Shown here: positions 6,726-12,455 of the stretch, piece after piece
How positions within the stretch are numbered: position 1 is the stretch's first letter
Layout: each line of letters opens with the position of its first letter
Assembly: GCA_019454665.1 (NCBI GenBank)
Contig: JACFNW010000023.1
Coordinates: 1-12,495, forward strand
Reading direction: 5' to 3'
DNA length: 12,495 nt
Source of the DNA: Fimbriimonadaceae bacterium
Lineage (GTDB): Bacteria > Armatimonadota > Fimbriimonadia > Fimbriimonadales > Fimbriimonadaceae
Notes under the pieces: generated by a model
What the model was told of the DNA's origin: nothing
Database searches by the model: none
The model's input: the letters and a program-made list of their open reading frames with translations, nothing else
Translations under genes and position numbers: made by a program

Positions 6726-7072
6726 ACTTCATCCGGCCATGGAAGATTGGTGAAGATGCCGCTGCCGTACATGCTGCAGACGCAACCCGATCCGGTTTGG
6801 GCGCATTGTCCTTGTTCCGACGAGTACATGCCGGAAGACCCCGCAATGTCGCACCGCTTCCAAAGTTGTGTCTCGCATGTGTAGTCGGTGACAGTGGCTT
6901 GATGGCAGACTACAGGGCTGGTACACGTGCTCGGACAGGAGGTCTTCACAACCTTCGTTCCATACTTGCACTTTTGGCAGAGGCCCGCATATGCCTTCGT
7001 GACGCTCAGGGCCAGGAACGTCGACAACAGGCCGAGAACAGCCAAAACGAAGAGTAGTTTGTCGTGCTTCAT
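6704..7072 (-). CDS. Small secreted cysteine-rich protein (11 Cys)
   Basis: This 122-aa protein starts at ATG 7072, with GAGGA 4 nt upstream. A signal peptide with a long hydrophobic core (about 6-25) ends TKAYA (cleavage after A29). The mature ~93 residues carry cysteines at 32, 35, 46, 50, 56, 66, 74, 90, 97, 99 and 117, including a CxxC (32-35), a CPSTC and a CVC. The count is odd, so at least one is free, metal-bound or in an intermolecular bond. Composition is rich in S, T, G and V with almost no charged clusters. I do not recognise the family and it does not align with the 10-Cys protein at 1318. It lies between DUF1573 and a membrane-anchored exported protein and opposite a VKOR-DsbA oxidase, whose natural substrate it may be. 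The call is a real gene because signal, RBS and operon spacing all agree. Confidence 0.8.
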   Translation of the reverse strand: MKHDKLLFVLAVLGLLSTFLALSVTKAYAGLCQKCKYGTKVVKTSCPSTCTSPVVCHQATVTDYTCETQLWKRCDIAGSSGMYSSEQGQCAQTGSGCVCSMYGSGIFTNLPWPDEVCVTSNM

Positions 7073-7084
7073 GATGTCCTCGTG

Positions 7085-7099
7085 GAGCCCAGTGGGCTC
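7085..7099 (-). repeat. GC-rich hairpin between DUF1573 and Cys-rich genes
   Basis: GAGCCC-ACT-GGGCTC on the minus strand is a perfect 6-bp stem with a 3-nt loop. It covers the DUF1573 stop codon and ends 3 nt before the Shine-Dalgarno (7081-7077) of the Cys-rich gene. No T-run follows, so it is not a terminator. It could tune translation or protect the downstream mRNA. Confidence 0.5.
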
Positions 7100-7517
7100 A
7101 GTCGTTGATTTCTCGATGAACAGTGAACTGATATTCGTGATTCGAGTTGAAAGGCACATCTCCGATGAGCCCGCGAAACTGGACTGTGGCGATATGTTTG
7201 CCGACCGCTAGGTGGCTCGGATCGGTCACGATGGTGAATGGGCGTCGGCTGAAGGGCTGCACCTCAATGATTTGCCGGCTTCTGTCGTCGCAACCACAGC
7301 CGGAGAGAACGACCTCGAGCAATAGATGTTGCCGGCGCACGTTCCATACCTCAACTTGAGTCTCCAAGACCTCGTCCCCGTCAATGCGCCCCAAGTCTCG
7401 CGGTGCCCCCTCCAAAATAAAGGGGTGAGGCGAACTCTCAATCATCGCGCCGTAGGCAACAACCAACGAACCTGCTATGATCGAGAGCGAAGCGCTTCGC
7501 CGAGCCCAAGCCGACAT
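7098..7517 (-). CDS. DUF1573-family exported protein
   Basis: This 139-aa protein starts at ATG 7517, 4 nt after the stop of the 41-aa peptide gene. The N-terminal ARRSASLSIIAGSLVVAYGA is a signal or anchor. The body HPFILEGAPRDLGRIDGDEV (about 31-50), VEVWNVRRQHLLLEVVLSGCGC (C74, C76), FTIVTDPSH and the final strands follow the DUF1573 pattern. That pattern is an immunoglobulin-like beta-sandwich with a phase 'f..gtv..G...' opening and a conserved 'sCGC' after the fourth strand. DUF1573 proteins are common next to redoxin or peptide genes in Bacteroidota and Planctomycetota, but their role is not established. A longer in-frame extension up to 7634 exists but would run through the upstream peptide gene, so I reject it. 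Confidence 0.8.
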   Translation of the reverse strand: MSAWARRSASLSIIAGSLVVAYGAMIESSPHPFILEGAPRDLGRIDGDEVLETQVEVWNVRRQHLLLEVVLSGCGCDDRSRQIIEVQPFSRRPFTIVTDPSHLAVGKHIATVQFRGLIGDVPFNSNHEYQFTVHREIND

Positions 7518-7521
7518 GGAT

Positions 7522-7647
7522 TCAGTTTCCGCCAGGGTTCTCGTCGCATTGTTCTTCCGGGTTGGAAGCCAAGGCGGTCGCCGAAAAGACCATCGTCGCT
7601 CCAAGCCCAATCGCCAAGAGTGCCACGAAAGCATTCCACAATTTCAT
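7522..7647 (-). CDS. 41-aa exported mini-peptide, first gene of the minus-strand operon
   Basis: ATG 7647 is preceded by a strong Shine-Dalgarno (GAGGAG, 9 nt upstream). The peptide has a complete signal peptide (MKLWNAF, then hydrophobic VALLAIGLGATMVFS, cleavage at ATALA after residue 27). Cleavage would leave a 14-residue mature peptide, SNPEEQCDENPGGN, acidic and with a single cysteine (C34). It begins about 37 nt after the predicted start site of a consensus promoter and its stop is 4 nt before DUF1573. It is too short for most gene callers. A leader peptide or a stretch of translated 5' UTR is the alternative, but an intact export signal argues for a secreted peptide. No family recognised. 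Confidence 0.65.
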   Translation of the reverse strand: MKLWNAFVALLAIGLGATMVFSATALASNPEEQCDENPGGN

Positions 7648-7662
7648 ATGTGCGTTCTCCTC

Positions 7663-7680
7663 GGATCCCAATCTGGGACC
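7663..7680 (-). repeat. 5'-UTR hairpin upstream of the mini-peptide RBS
   Basis: On the minus strand GGTCCCA-GAT-TGGGATCC forms a 7-bp stem with one bulged A. It lies between the predicted start of transcription (~7684) and the Shine-Dalgarno. It may protect the mRNA 5' end or modulate initiation. Confidence 0.45.
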
Positions 7681-7690
7681 ATCTTCGGGT

Positions 7691-7719
7691 ATTCTATCAT
7701 CTCTGTTCCGCGCCGTCAA
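7691..7719 (-). promoter_or_regulatory. Sigma70-like promoter of the peptide/DUF1573/Cys-rich operon
   Basis: On the minus strand TTGACG (7719-7714) is followed by a 17-bp spacer and TAGAAT (7696-7691), with a TGA just before the -10 forming an extended TGnTAGAAT. The predicted start is near 7684. It lies inside the 86-bp gap to the divergent VKOR-DsbA gene, so one regulator could control both directions. A TATCAT on the plus strand (7695-7700) could serve VKOR-DsbA but lacks a -35. Confidence 0.8.
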
Positions 7720-7733
7720 GGCTTTTTGGAGAA

Positions 7734-8807
7734 ATGTTCAGATTCTCTTTATGGAGGCAACTCGATTGGGTCTGGTTCAGGCTCGTGCTCGCCTCTGTCG
7801 GGCTGTTCGTGACTCTCCATCTTAGCCTCCACGTAGCCGGAGTGCTGCCAGCCGTTTGCAGGAGCGGCGAAGGGTGCGTTCCGGTCCTTCGCAGTTCGTG
7901 GAGCAACGTCTTTGGGATTCCCGTCGCCAGTTGGGGGTTGGTCGCTTATCTCGGCCTGTTCGTCGTGAACGCAAGATTGAGCGTCAGGGGGTACAGCGCC
8001 CCATGGAACGCAGCATCTTATGCCGTCAGTGGAGTGGGTGCCTTGGCCAGTGCGTTGTTGACCGGCTATTCTACGAGCGTCCTGCGGTCCATCTGCTCGT
8101 GGTGTTTGGTTTCCGGTGTCGCGTTCTGCTCGTTGCTGTTGGCGCACGCCTTGGAGGCTGTCCGGGCGGAAAGGGTCGAAGTGGCGAAGCGCCCCTTGAT
8201 TCAGCCCGCATTCCTGCTGCTCGGAGTAGCGGCGTCCATTGGTGCAGCCACCGTGTCCTCGACGTTCCTGGGCGCGGATGCCGAGGTGGCCCGCACCATA
8301 GCCTCGACACCCTCAGGCGCGTTGGCGCCGAACCAAAGGCCCTCGTTCGGAGACGTGACGGCGGACGCGAAGGTGGTCGTCATGGGTGAACTTTCGTGTC
8401 CTGCCTGCAAAGACGCCTTGGGTCGCTTGATGAACCTGAGCGACGCCGGTGGCGGGTTCGGAGTGGTCTTTCGGCACGGGCTGTTGCGCGCCAGCGGCGA
8501 TGAACTGGCTGTCGCGGTCCACCTTGAATCGGCGCATCGGGCCGGGAAGTTCGCGAGTTGGCTTCGGAGAGCGCTGGCCGCCGAGGAACTGAGCGTGGCG
8601 CGCTCCTCGGAGATTTTGCATCGGGAAGGCGTTCCGCCCGACTATAGGCTGCGCTCGGTCGTCTTGGAGGAATCCACCTGGGTTCGTTCGCTCGGAGTGC
8701 GGCACAGCCCCGTGTTGATACTCATCGAGCCTGGACACCGGCCGACCGTAGCCGGTCTTAGGGAGGTCGAGGCGCGGATCGCGTTTTGGCAGCAAAGGGC
8801 ACAGTGA
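7734..8807 (+). CDS. Fused VKOR-DsbA: vitamin K epoxide reductase-like disulfide generator with thioredoxin domain
   Basis: This 357-aa protein has an N-terminal VKOR domain (about 10-145, four to five membrane helices). It has the loop cysteine pair C42/C48, the conserved S-x-x-FGIPVASWGLVAY segment (57-72) and the quinone-proximal CSWC (C121, C124). A linker helix (about 155-180) anchors a periplasmic DsbA-like thioredoxin domain (about 205-350) with CPAC (C222, C225) and cis-proline loop HSP (P326). All residues needed for disulfide relay are present: substrate thiols to CPAC, then the loop pair, then CSWC, then quinone. This is the VKOR/DsbA fusion known from bacteria lacking DsbB. The ATG at 7734 has a GGAG only 2 nt upstream, which is unusually close. 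It is divergent from the Cys-rich operon with 86 bp between starts, suggesting it oxidises those exported products (inference). Confidence 0.92.
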   Translation: MFRFSLWRQLDWVWFRLVLASVGLFVTLHLSLHVAGVLPAVCRSGEGCVPVLRSSWSNVFGIPVASWGLVAYLGLFVVNARLSVRGYSAPWNAASYAVSGVGALASALLTGYSTSVLRSICSWCLVSGVAFCSLLLAHALEAVRAERVEVAKRPLIQPAFLLLGVAASIGAATVSSTFLGADAEVARTIASTPSGALAPNQRPSFGDVTADAKVVVMGELSCPACKDALGRLMNLSDAGGGFGVVFRHGLLRASGDELAVAVHLESAHRAGKFASWLRRALAAEELSVARSSEILHREGVPPDYRLRSVVLEESTWVRSLGVRHSPVLILIEPGHRPTVAGLREVEARIAFWQQRAQ

Positions 8808-8862
8808 GACGATGCGAAGCGTGTCGCTGTCTGCGGCGGAGCCCCAAGGATGCCAGGTCTGA
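8797..8862 (+). pseudogene. Duplicate of the start region of the downstream GNAT gene (16-codon remnant)
   Basis: Bases 8798-8818 closely match 9124-9144 (gcaca-Rtgag-Rcgatgcgaa pattern). Reading from ATG 8812 gives MRSVSLSAAEPQGCQV and then a stop; the GNAT begins MRTEWLSAAQ. Similarity fades after about 45 bp. This looks like a decayed duplication of the GNAT start; the copy also includes the last bases of the VKOR-DsbA gene. It is not expected to encode a functional product. Confidence 0.45.
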
Positions 8863-8891
8863 GCGGGTCTTGGTGTGTCGTTGGTTGTTGT

Positions 8892-8909
8892 GTCTGGTCC
8901 CCGCCAGAC
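8892..8909. repeat. Short hairpin, possible decayed third repeat copy
   Basis: GTCTGG-TCCCCG-CCAGAC is a 6-bp stem with a 6-nt loop. Its right part (about 8898-8920) resembles the right arm of the 91-bp repeats that follow directly and ends in the same place relative to the CAGCGAAAC start, so it may be the remains of an earlier copy. No T-run follows. Confidence 0.4.
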
Positions 8910-8920
8910 CGTGATCCCAC

Positions 8921-9102
8921 CAGCGAAACCCGCACGGCCTGCCGGGCAGAAACGCCTGCAACCGACGAAAGAGTAACCGGGCCCGGTCAGGCCGTGGCAC
9001 CCCGTTTGAAACAGCGAAACGCGCACGGCCTGCCGGGCAGAAACGTTCGGCACCCAACGAAGAGCAACCCTGCCCGGTCAGGCCGTGGCACCCCGGTTTG
9101 AA
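8921..9102. repeat. Two tandem 91-bp repeats, each containing a long hairpin
   Basis: Copy 1 (8921-9011) and copy 2 (9012-9102) both begin CAGCGAAAC. They differ at one position in the first 34 bases and are identical over offsets 61-84; only the middle differs. Each contains a long inverted repeat. In copy 2 CACGGCCTG-CCGGGCAG (9024-9040) pairs with CTGCCCGG-T-CAGGCCGTG (9070-9087), 17 bp with one bulged T and a 29-nt loop. Copy 1 pairs over 15 bp. The conserved arms with a diverged loop point to selection or gene conversion on the structure. The region 8808-9137 has no other gene. It could be a REP/MITE-like element, an mRNA 3'-end structure for VKOR-DsbA, or a bidirectional terminator; no T-run supports the last. 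Confidence 0.85.
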
Positions 9103-9137
9103 CCCTTCCACCTAGCTGCAACGCGCACAATGAGGCG

Positions 9138-10178
9138 ATGCGAACCGAATGGCTGTCAGCCGCGCAAGCGCTGGACCGCGCACCCGATTGGGACGCGCTT
9201 CACGCGCGCGCCTCGGGCTCGCCGTTTCAGAGCCGCGCCTGGCAAACCGCCTGGTGGGAGACGTTCGCGCGGAGTGGTCAGGTCCGGGTGCTGACGGTCT
9301 GGGAGGGCGGCGACCTCTGCGCCTGGTTGCCGCTCTGGTTCGGCTTTGGTGTGGTTCGGGCCGCTGGGTTCGGCGTTTCGGACTTCCTCGACCCCCTGCT
9401 CGACCCCGACTCTCCGGGCGCGGCAGAGGCGCTCGTCGGCGAACTGGCCCGCCTCCGAACCACGGTCGTCGTCCCCGAAGCGCGTCCGGGTCGCTTTGCT
9501 GAGGCTCTTGCGGGAGCGGGTTGGGAGTGCGAGGACCAGTCCACCTGCCTGTCGCTCTCCCTCCCTGACACCTACGACCGCTTTCTCGCAGGGCTGAGCA
9601 AGAGCCTCCGCTACGATGCGCGGGCCCCGTATCGCAAGGCGTTCGTGGGCAAAGGGTATTCGGTCGAGTTCGCGAGCGACCTTCTCCACGGATACGACGC
9701 CTTGGAGCGGCTCCATCGGCTGCGGTGGCGGCAGCGCGGGCAGCCCGGCGTGTTCTGGGGGCGGACGTCGCGACTCCACCGGCGGTTCTTGAGCGACCCC
9801 CAAGGCGTGGGCGTCTGGATGCCCCTGCTGCTCTGTCGGGGCGAGCCGGTCGGGGCGGTTTACGCGTTCTCGGCCTCGGGAGCGTGCTGGTTCTATCAGG
9901 CGGGTTTCGATCCCGCTCACCGGTCGGTTTCGCCGGGGACGGTGCTGATCGCGGCGCTGGCCGAGCGGGCGATCGGTGAAGGGCTGTCGCGATTCGAGAT
10001 GCTGCGCGGCGACGAGGGTTACAAGCGTCGCTGGCAACCGGATGAGGAGTTCCGGACTCGGTGGTGTGTGCTTCCCGGTCGGGCGGCGTGGGCGGAGCGG
10101 GCACGGTTCGCCGCCGAGCAGGCGATCAAGCGGAAGTTCGAAGGTGGAGGCGCCGAGCGGATTCGAACCGCTGAATGA
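9138..10178 (+). CDS. GNAT-superfamily acyltransferase (CelD/BioF2-like, FemAB-related)
   Basis: This 346-aa protein has no signal peptide or membrane segment. The N-terminal half (about 1-150) carries the SPFQSRAWQTAWWETFA motif common to CelD/FemAB-like proteins. LSKSLRYDARAPYRKAF (153-169) leads into the second half, which has GEPVGAVYAFSASGACWFYQAGFDP (235-259). The terminal EMLRGDEGYKRRW (287-299) is the Y-K-x-x-W signature of Acetyltransf_6 (PF13480). Such enzymes acylate sugars or amino sugars in exopolysaccharide and capsule assembly, or aminoacylate peptidoglycan precursors. The specific substrate cannot be read here. The ATG at 9138 has only a weak GAGGCG upstream. The last 11 codons (GGGAERIRTAE) are antisense to the tRNA-Cys gene, so that tail is probably not constrained as protein. 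Confidence 0.85.
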   Translation: MRTEWLSAAQALDRAPDWDALHARASGSPFQSRAWQTAWWETFARSGQVRVLTVWEGGDLCAWLPLWFGFGVVRAAGFGVSDFLDPLLDPDSPGAAEALVGELARLRTTVVVPEARPGRFAEALAGAGWECEDQSTCLSLSLPDTYDRFLAGLSKSLRYDARAPYRKAFVGKGYSVEFASDLLHGYDALERLHRLRWRQRGQPGVFWGRTSRLHRRFLSDPQGVGVWMPLLLCRGEPVGAVYAFSASGACWFYQAGFDPAHRSVSPGTVLIAALAERAIGEGLSRFEMLRGDEGYKRRWQPDEEFRTRWCVLPGRAAWAERARFAAEQAIKRKFEGGGAERIRTAE

Positions 10179-10220
10179 GGGTTTTGCAGACCCTTCCCTT
10201 AGCCACTTGGGTACGGCGCC
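10145..10220 (-). tRNA. tRNA-Cys (GCA), CCA encoded
   Basis: On the minus strand the acceptor GGCGCCG (10220-10214) pairs perfectly with CGGCGCC (10155-10149). The anticodon stem AGGGT/ACCCT encloses loop CTGCAAA with anticodon GCA. The T-arm AGCGG-TTCGAAT-CCGCT is perfect. The discriminator is U73 (10148), the identity base used by cysteinyl-tRNA synthetase, and CCA is encoded (10147-10145). Total length is 76 nt. Its 3' end overlaps 34 bp with the converging GNAT coding region. Confidence 0.97.
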
Positions 10221-10235
10221 GCCGCTTGAAACCCG

Positions 10236-10241
10236 ATTCTA
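10236..10241 (-). promoter_or_regulatory. Possible -10 box of the tRNA-Cys promoter
   Basis: TAGAAT on the minus strand ends 15 nt before the tRNA 5' end, a suitable place for a start about 8-9 nt upstream of it. No good -35 is present at 16-18 nt. A small hairpin CCGCCG-CGAAT-CGGCGG (10243-10259) lies directly upstream. Confidence 0.4.
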
Positions 10242-10311
10242 CCCGCCGCGAATCGGCGGTTCGTGACCGACGATTCAAGTATCCTGACTCCGCTGGGTGG
10301 CGTCCAATGGC

Positions 10312-10317
10312 TATAAT
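10312..10317 (+). promoter_or_regulatory. Consensus -10 box for the large secreted-protein gene
   Basis: A perfect TATAAT lies 42 nt upstream of the first ATG, giving a predicted leader of about 35 nt. No recognisable -35 hexamer is found 16-18 nt upstream, so the promoter may depend on an activator or use another sigma factor. Confidence 0.5.
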
Positions 10318-10358
10318 GGCCATGAGGGACCCCTTGGCCCTGTCTGTTTGAGGAACCC

Positions 10359-12455
10359 ATGATGTTCAAAGCAATCCATGTTTCTTCGCGCGTCGTCGCA
10401 TGGAGCGTCCTGGCGACGGCTCTTGCAGCGAGTGCAGCGGCCCAGGGCCGGCCCGACATCCGCCAGGACACCCAGACGATCAAGTTCCCCGTGCTGGCCG
10501 AGACCGTCGGTCCGCGCGCGGTGGCCGAGTCGACCAGCAGGTTCTGGCCCCCGATCGTCGAGACGTACACGCCGATCCGGAGGGAACCGAAGAACCCCAG
10601 TTTCACACGGCGCAACGTGGACTTTGTGGACAACGGCCTGCGTCCGGGCGGACTCTTGCCGATCAAGCGCATTGACGACATCCAGACGAGATTCCCCGGG
10701 ATTGATCAGACGGGCTATGTTCCACCTGACCCCACGATCGCCGTCGGCCCGAACCACGTCGTGGCGACGGTCAACTCTTCGCTGGCGTTCTTCAACAAGC
10801 ACACGGGACAACGGTTGTTCCAGCAGGGCGCCGAAGGACCGACCGGCTGGTTTGGCTCGGTCGGTGCGGGCACGTTCGTGTTCGACCCCAAGGTGTTCTA
10901 CGATCAGGTCAGCCAGCGGTTCTTCATGGTGTTTCTCGATCTGGACGAAGCCGCAAGGACGAGCAGTTTCTTGATCGCCGTCTCGGACGACCAAGACCCG
11001 ATGGGCACTTGGTACAAGTGGAAGATCGACAACGAACTCACCATCGGCGGCAAGGAGATGTGGCTCGACTATCCCGGCTGGGGTCACAACAAGGATTTCG
11101 TGATCTGCGCCGGCGACATGATCGCCTACGACTTCACTGCCTCCGGAGGCCAGCAGTTCATGGCCCTGAGCAAGGCTCAGATGCTGTCGGGCGGGGCGCC
11201 GACCATCTTCAAGTTCAACGACCCGCAAGGCTGGGGTTCGCAGGTTGCCGCGATGCAGTCCGAAACGGCTAACGTCGTCTACGCGGCGACAACGGTGATT
11301 GACTTCAAGTTCACCAACTCTGTGGTGCGCATGTACGCGTTTTCCACGACTCCCAGCACCGTCTCCATGATCGCTCGGGATGTCCCGGTGCCTCCCTACA
11401 TCAGCGCCACAGGCTACATCGCCGAATCCGCGGGTGGCCGTCTGCTCGACACGGTGTTTGGCAACCTCTTCAACGCAGTGTGGCGAGACGGCAAGTTCTA
11501 TACCGTGCACACGACCACCAACACGGCCGAAACCGAAGCCAACGTGCGCTGGTACGCGTTCGACACCAGCGATTGGCCGGTCACGGGCACGCCTTCGCTC
11601 TGGCAGTCGGGAGAAATCCGCACTCCGGGCTTCTACAACTTCATGCCGGCCATCGGCGTTTCGGGCAACGGGGACGTCTCGGTCCTGTACACGCGGTCCA
11701 ACGCAGGTACCGTGGCCGACATGATGCTCGCCGGCCGACGCGCCAACGACCCGCTGGGCACCATGTCCGAGCCAGTTCTGCTCAAGAGTTCGCTGGGCAC
11801 CACCTATGGGTTCCCTGGGTTCAACCGCTGGGGCGACTACTTCATGGTCACCACCGACCCCGAGGACGATCAAGTGTTCTGGGGCGTGGGTCAGCTCGGC
11901 AAAACCAACGGCGACTGGACGACCGAGATCTTCACGTGGAAAATCTCCGACGCGGCTGGCTTCGACTTTGTTGACTTCGCCCCGTACAACATGGGCATGT
12001 ACTTCGGTCGAGGCATCAACGGCTCGGTCGGCGATGCCGCCTCTTCCGAAGACATCTTCGTCCGTGTCGCGTCCCGATCCGGCGGACGAGTCGGTCAGGT
12101 GGCGGCAGTCGAGTTCGACTACAAGTTCGAGGGCTACGATCTCGCCGGTCTCCAAGCCCTTCAGGTGCGCGTCGAAGCCAACGGCCCGACGGGCACGACC
12201 ATGATGTTGTACCTGTGGGACTACAACTCCAACCGGTACGTGCACATCAAGTCCTCGCCGCTCCGGCCGACCGACGACAACGAGGTCATCTACTCGAACA
12301 AGACCGACTTCGCCCGCTTCGTCAGCGGTACAGGCGATGTGAAGGTGCTGGTCCGGTCGGTGCGCCCCTACCGCCAGCAAGGCCGTGTTCTCCCTTCGCC
12401 GTACACGCTCGAGGTGGACCAGGCGATCGTGGGCGGCGGCTTCGCTACCCCCTGA
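10359..12455 (+). CDS. Large secreted beta-propeller-like protein of unknown function
   Basis: This 698-aa protein has a signal peptide (hydrophobic about 12-25, cleavage likely after ASAAAQ near 29). The tandem ATGs at 10359 and 10362 are both possible; the Shine-Dalgarno AGGA (10351-10354) is 4 nt from the first and 7 nt from the second, so the second is better spaced. The central region has PPDPTIAVGPNHVVATVN (about 120-137), FDPKVFYDQVSQRFFMVFLD and IAVSDDQDPMGTWYKWKID. It continues with repeated W/F-rich blade-like segments and GFPGFNRWGDYFMVTTDPEDD. This is typical of exported sialidase/BNR-like propeller proteins without the catalytic set. The last ~140 residues (VAAVEFDYKFEGYDLAGLQ onward) look like a separate beta-sandwich. 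There is no cysteine-rich region, membrane anchor or catalytic motif. It is monocistronic in this window, with 40 bp of unremarkable sequence to the edge. Confidence 0.75.
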   Translation: MMFKAIHVSSRVVAWSVLATALAASAAAQGRPDIRQDTQTIKFPVLAETVGPRAVAESTSRFWPPIVETYTPIRREPKNPSFTRRNVDFVDNGLRPGGLLPIKRIDDIQTRFPGIDQTGYVPPDPTIAVGPNHVVATVNSSLAFFNKHTGQRLFQQGAEGPTGWFGSVGAGTFVFDPKVFYDQVSQRFFMVFLDLDEAARTSSFLIAVSDDQDPMGTWYKWKIDNELTIGGKEMWLDYPGWGHNKDFVICAGDMIAYDFTASGGQQFMALSKAQMLSGGAPTIFKFNDPQGWGSQVAAMQSETANVVYAATTVIDFKFTNSVVRMYAFSTTPSTVSMIARDVPVPPYISATGYIAESAGGRLLDTVFGNLFNAVWRDGKFYTVHTTTNTAETEANVRWYAFDTSDWPVTGTPSLWQSGEIRTPGFYNFMPAIGVSGNGDVSVLYTRSNAGTVADMMLAGRRANDPLGTMSEPVLLKSSLGTTYGFPGFNRWGDYFMVTTDPEDDQVFWGVGQLGKTNGDWTTEIFTWKISDAAGFDFVDFAPYNMGMYFGRGINGSVGDAASSEDIFVRVASRSGGRVGQVAAVEFDYKFEGYDLAGLQALQVRVEANGPTGTTMMLYLWDYNSNRYVHIKSSPLRPTDDNEVIYSNKTDFARFVSGTGDVKVLVRSVRPYRQQGRVLPSPYTLEVDQAIVGGGFATP

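Noticed and set aside
7518..7634. Longer DUF1573 protein starting at 7634
   Set aside because: The added 39 residues are arginine/tryptophan-rich, precede rather than form a signal peptide, and overlap the mini-peptide gene in another frame; ATG 7517 gives a normal export signal.
6704..7647. Bacteroidota NVEALA-type peptide locus
   Set aside because: The layout (DUF1573 beside a small exported peptide and a redox gene) is reminiscent, but neither small protein has the NVEALA leader motif, so no family assignment is justified.
8921..9102. CRISPR array or integron attC sites
   Set aside because: There are only two adjacent units with no spacers of uniform size, and the GTTRRRY / RYYYAAC core sites of attC are missing.
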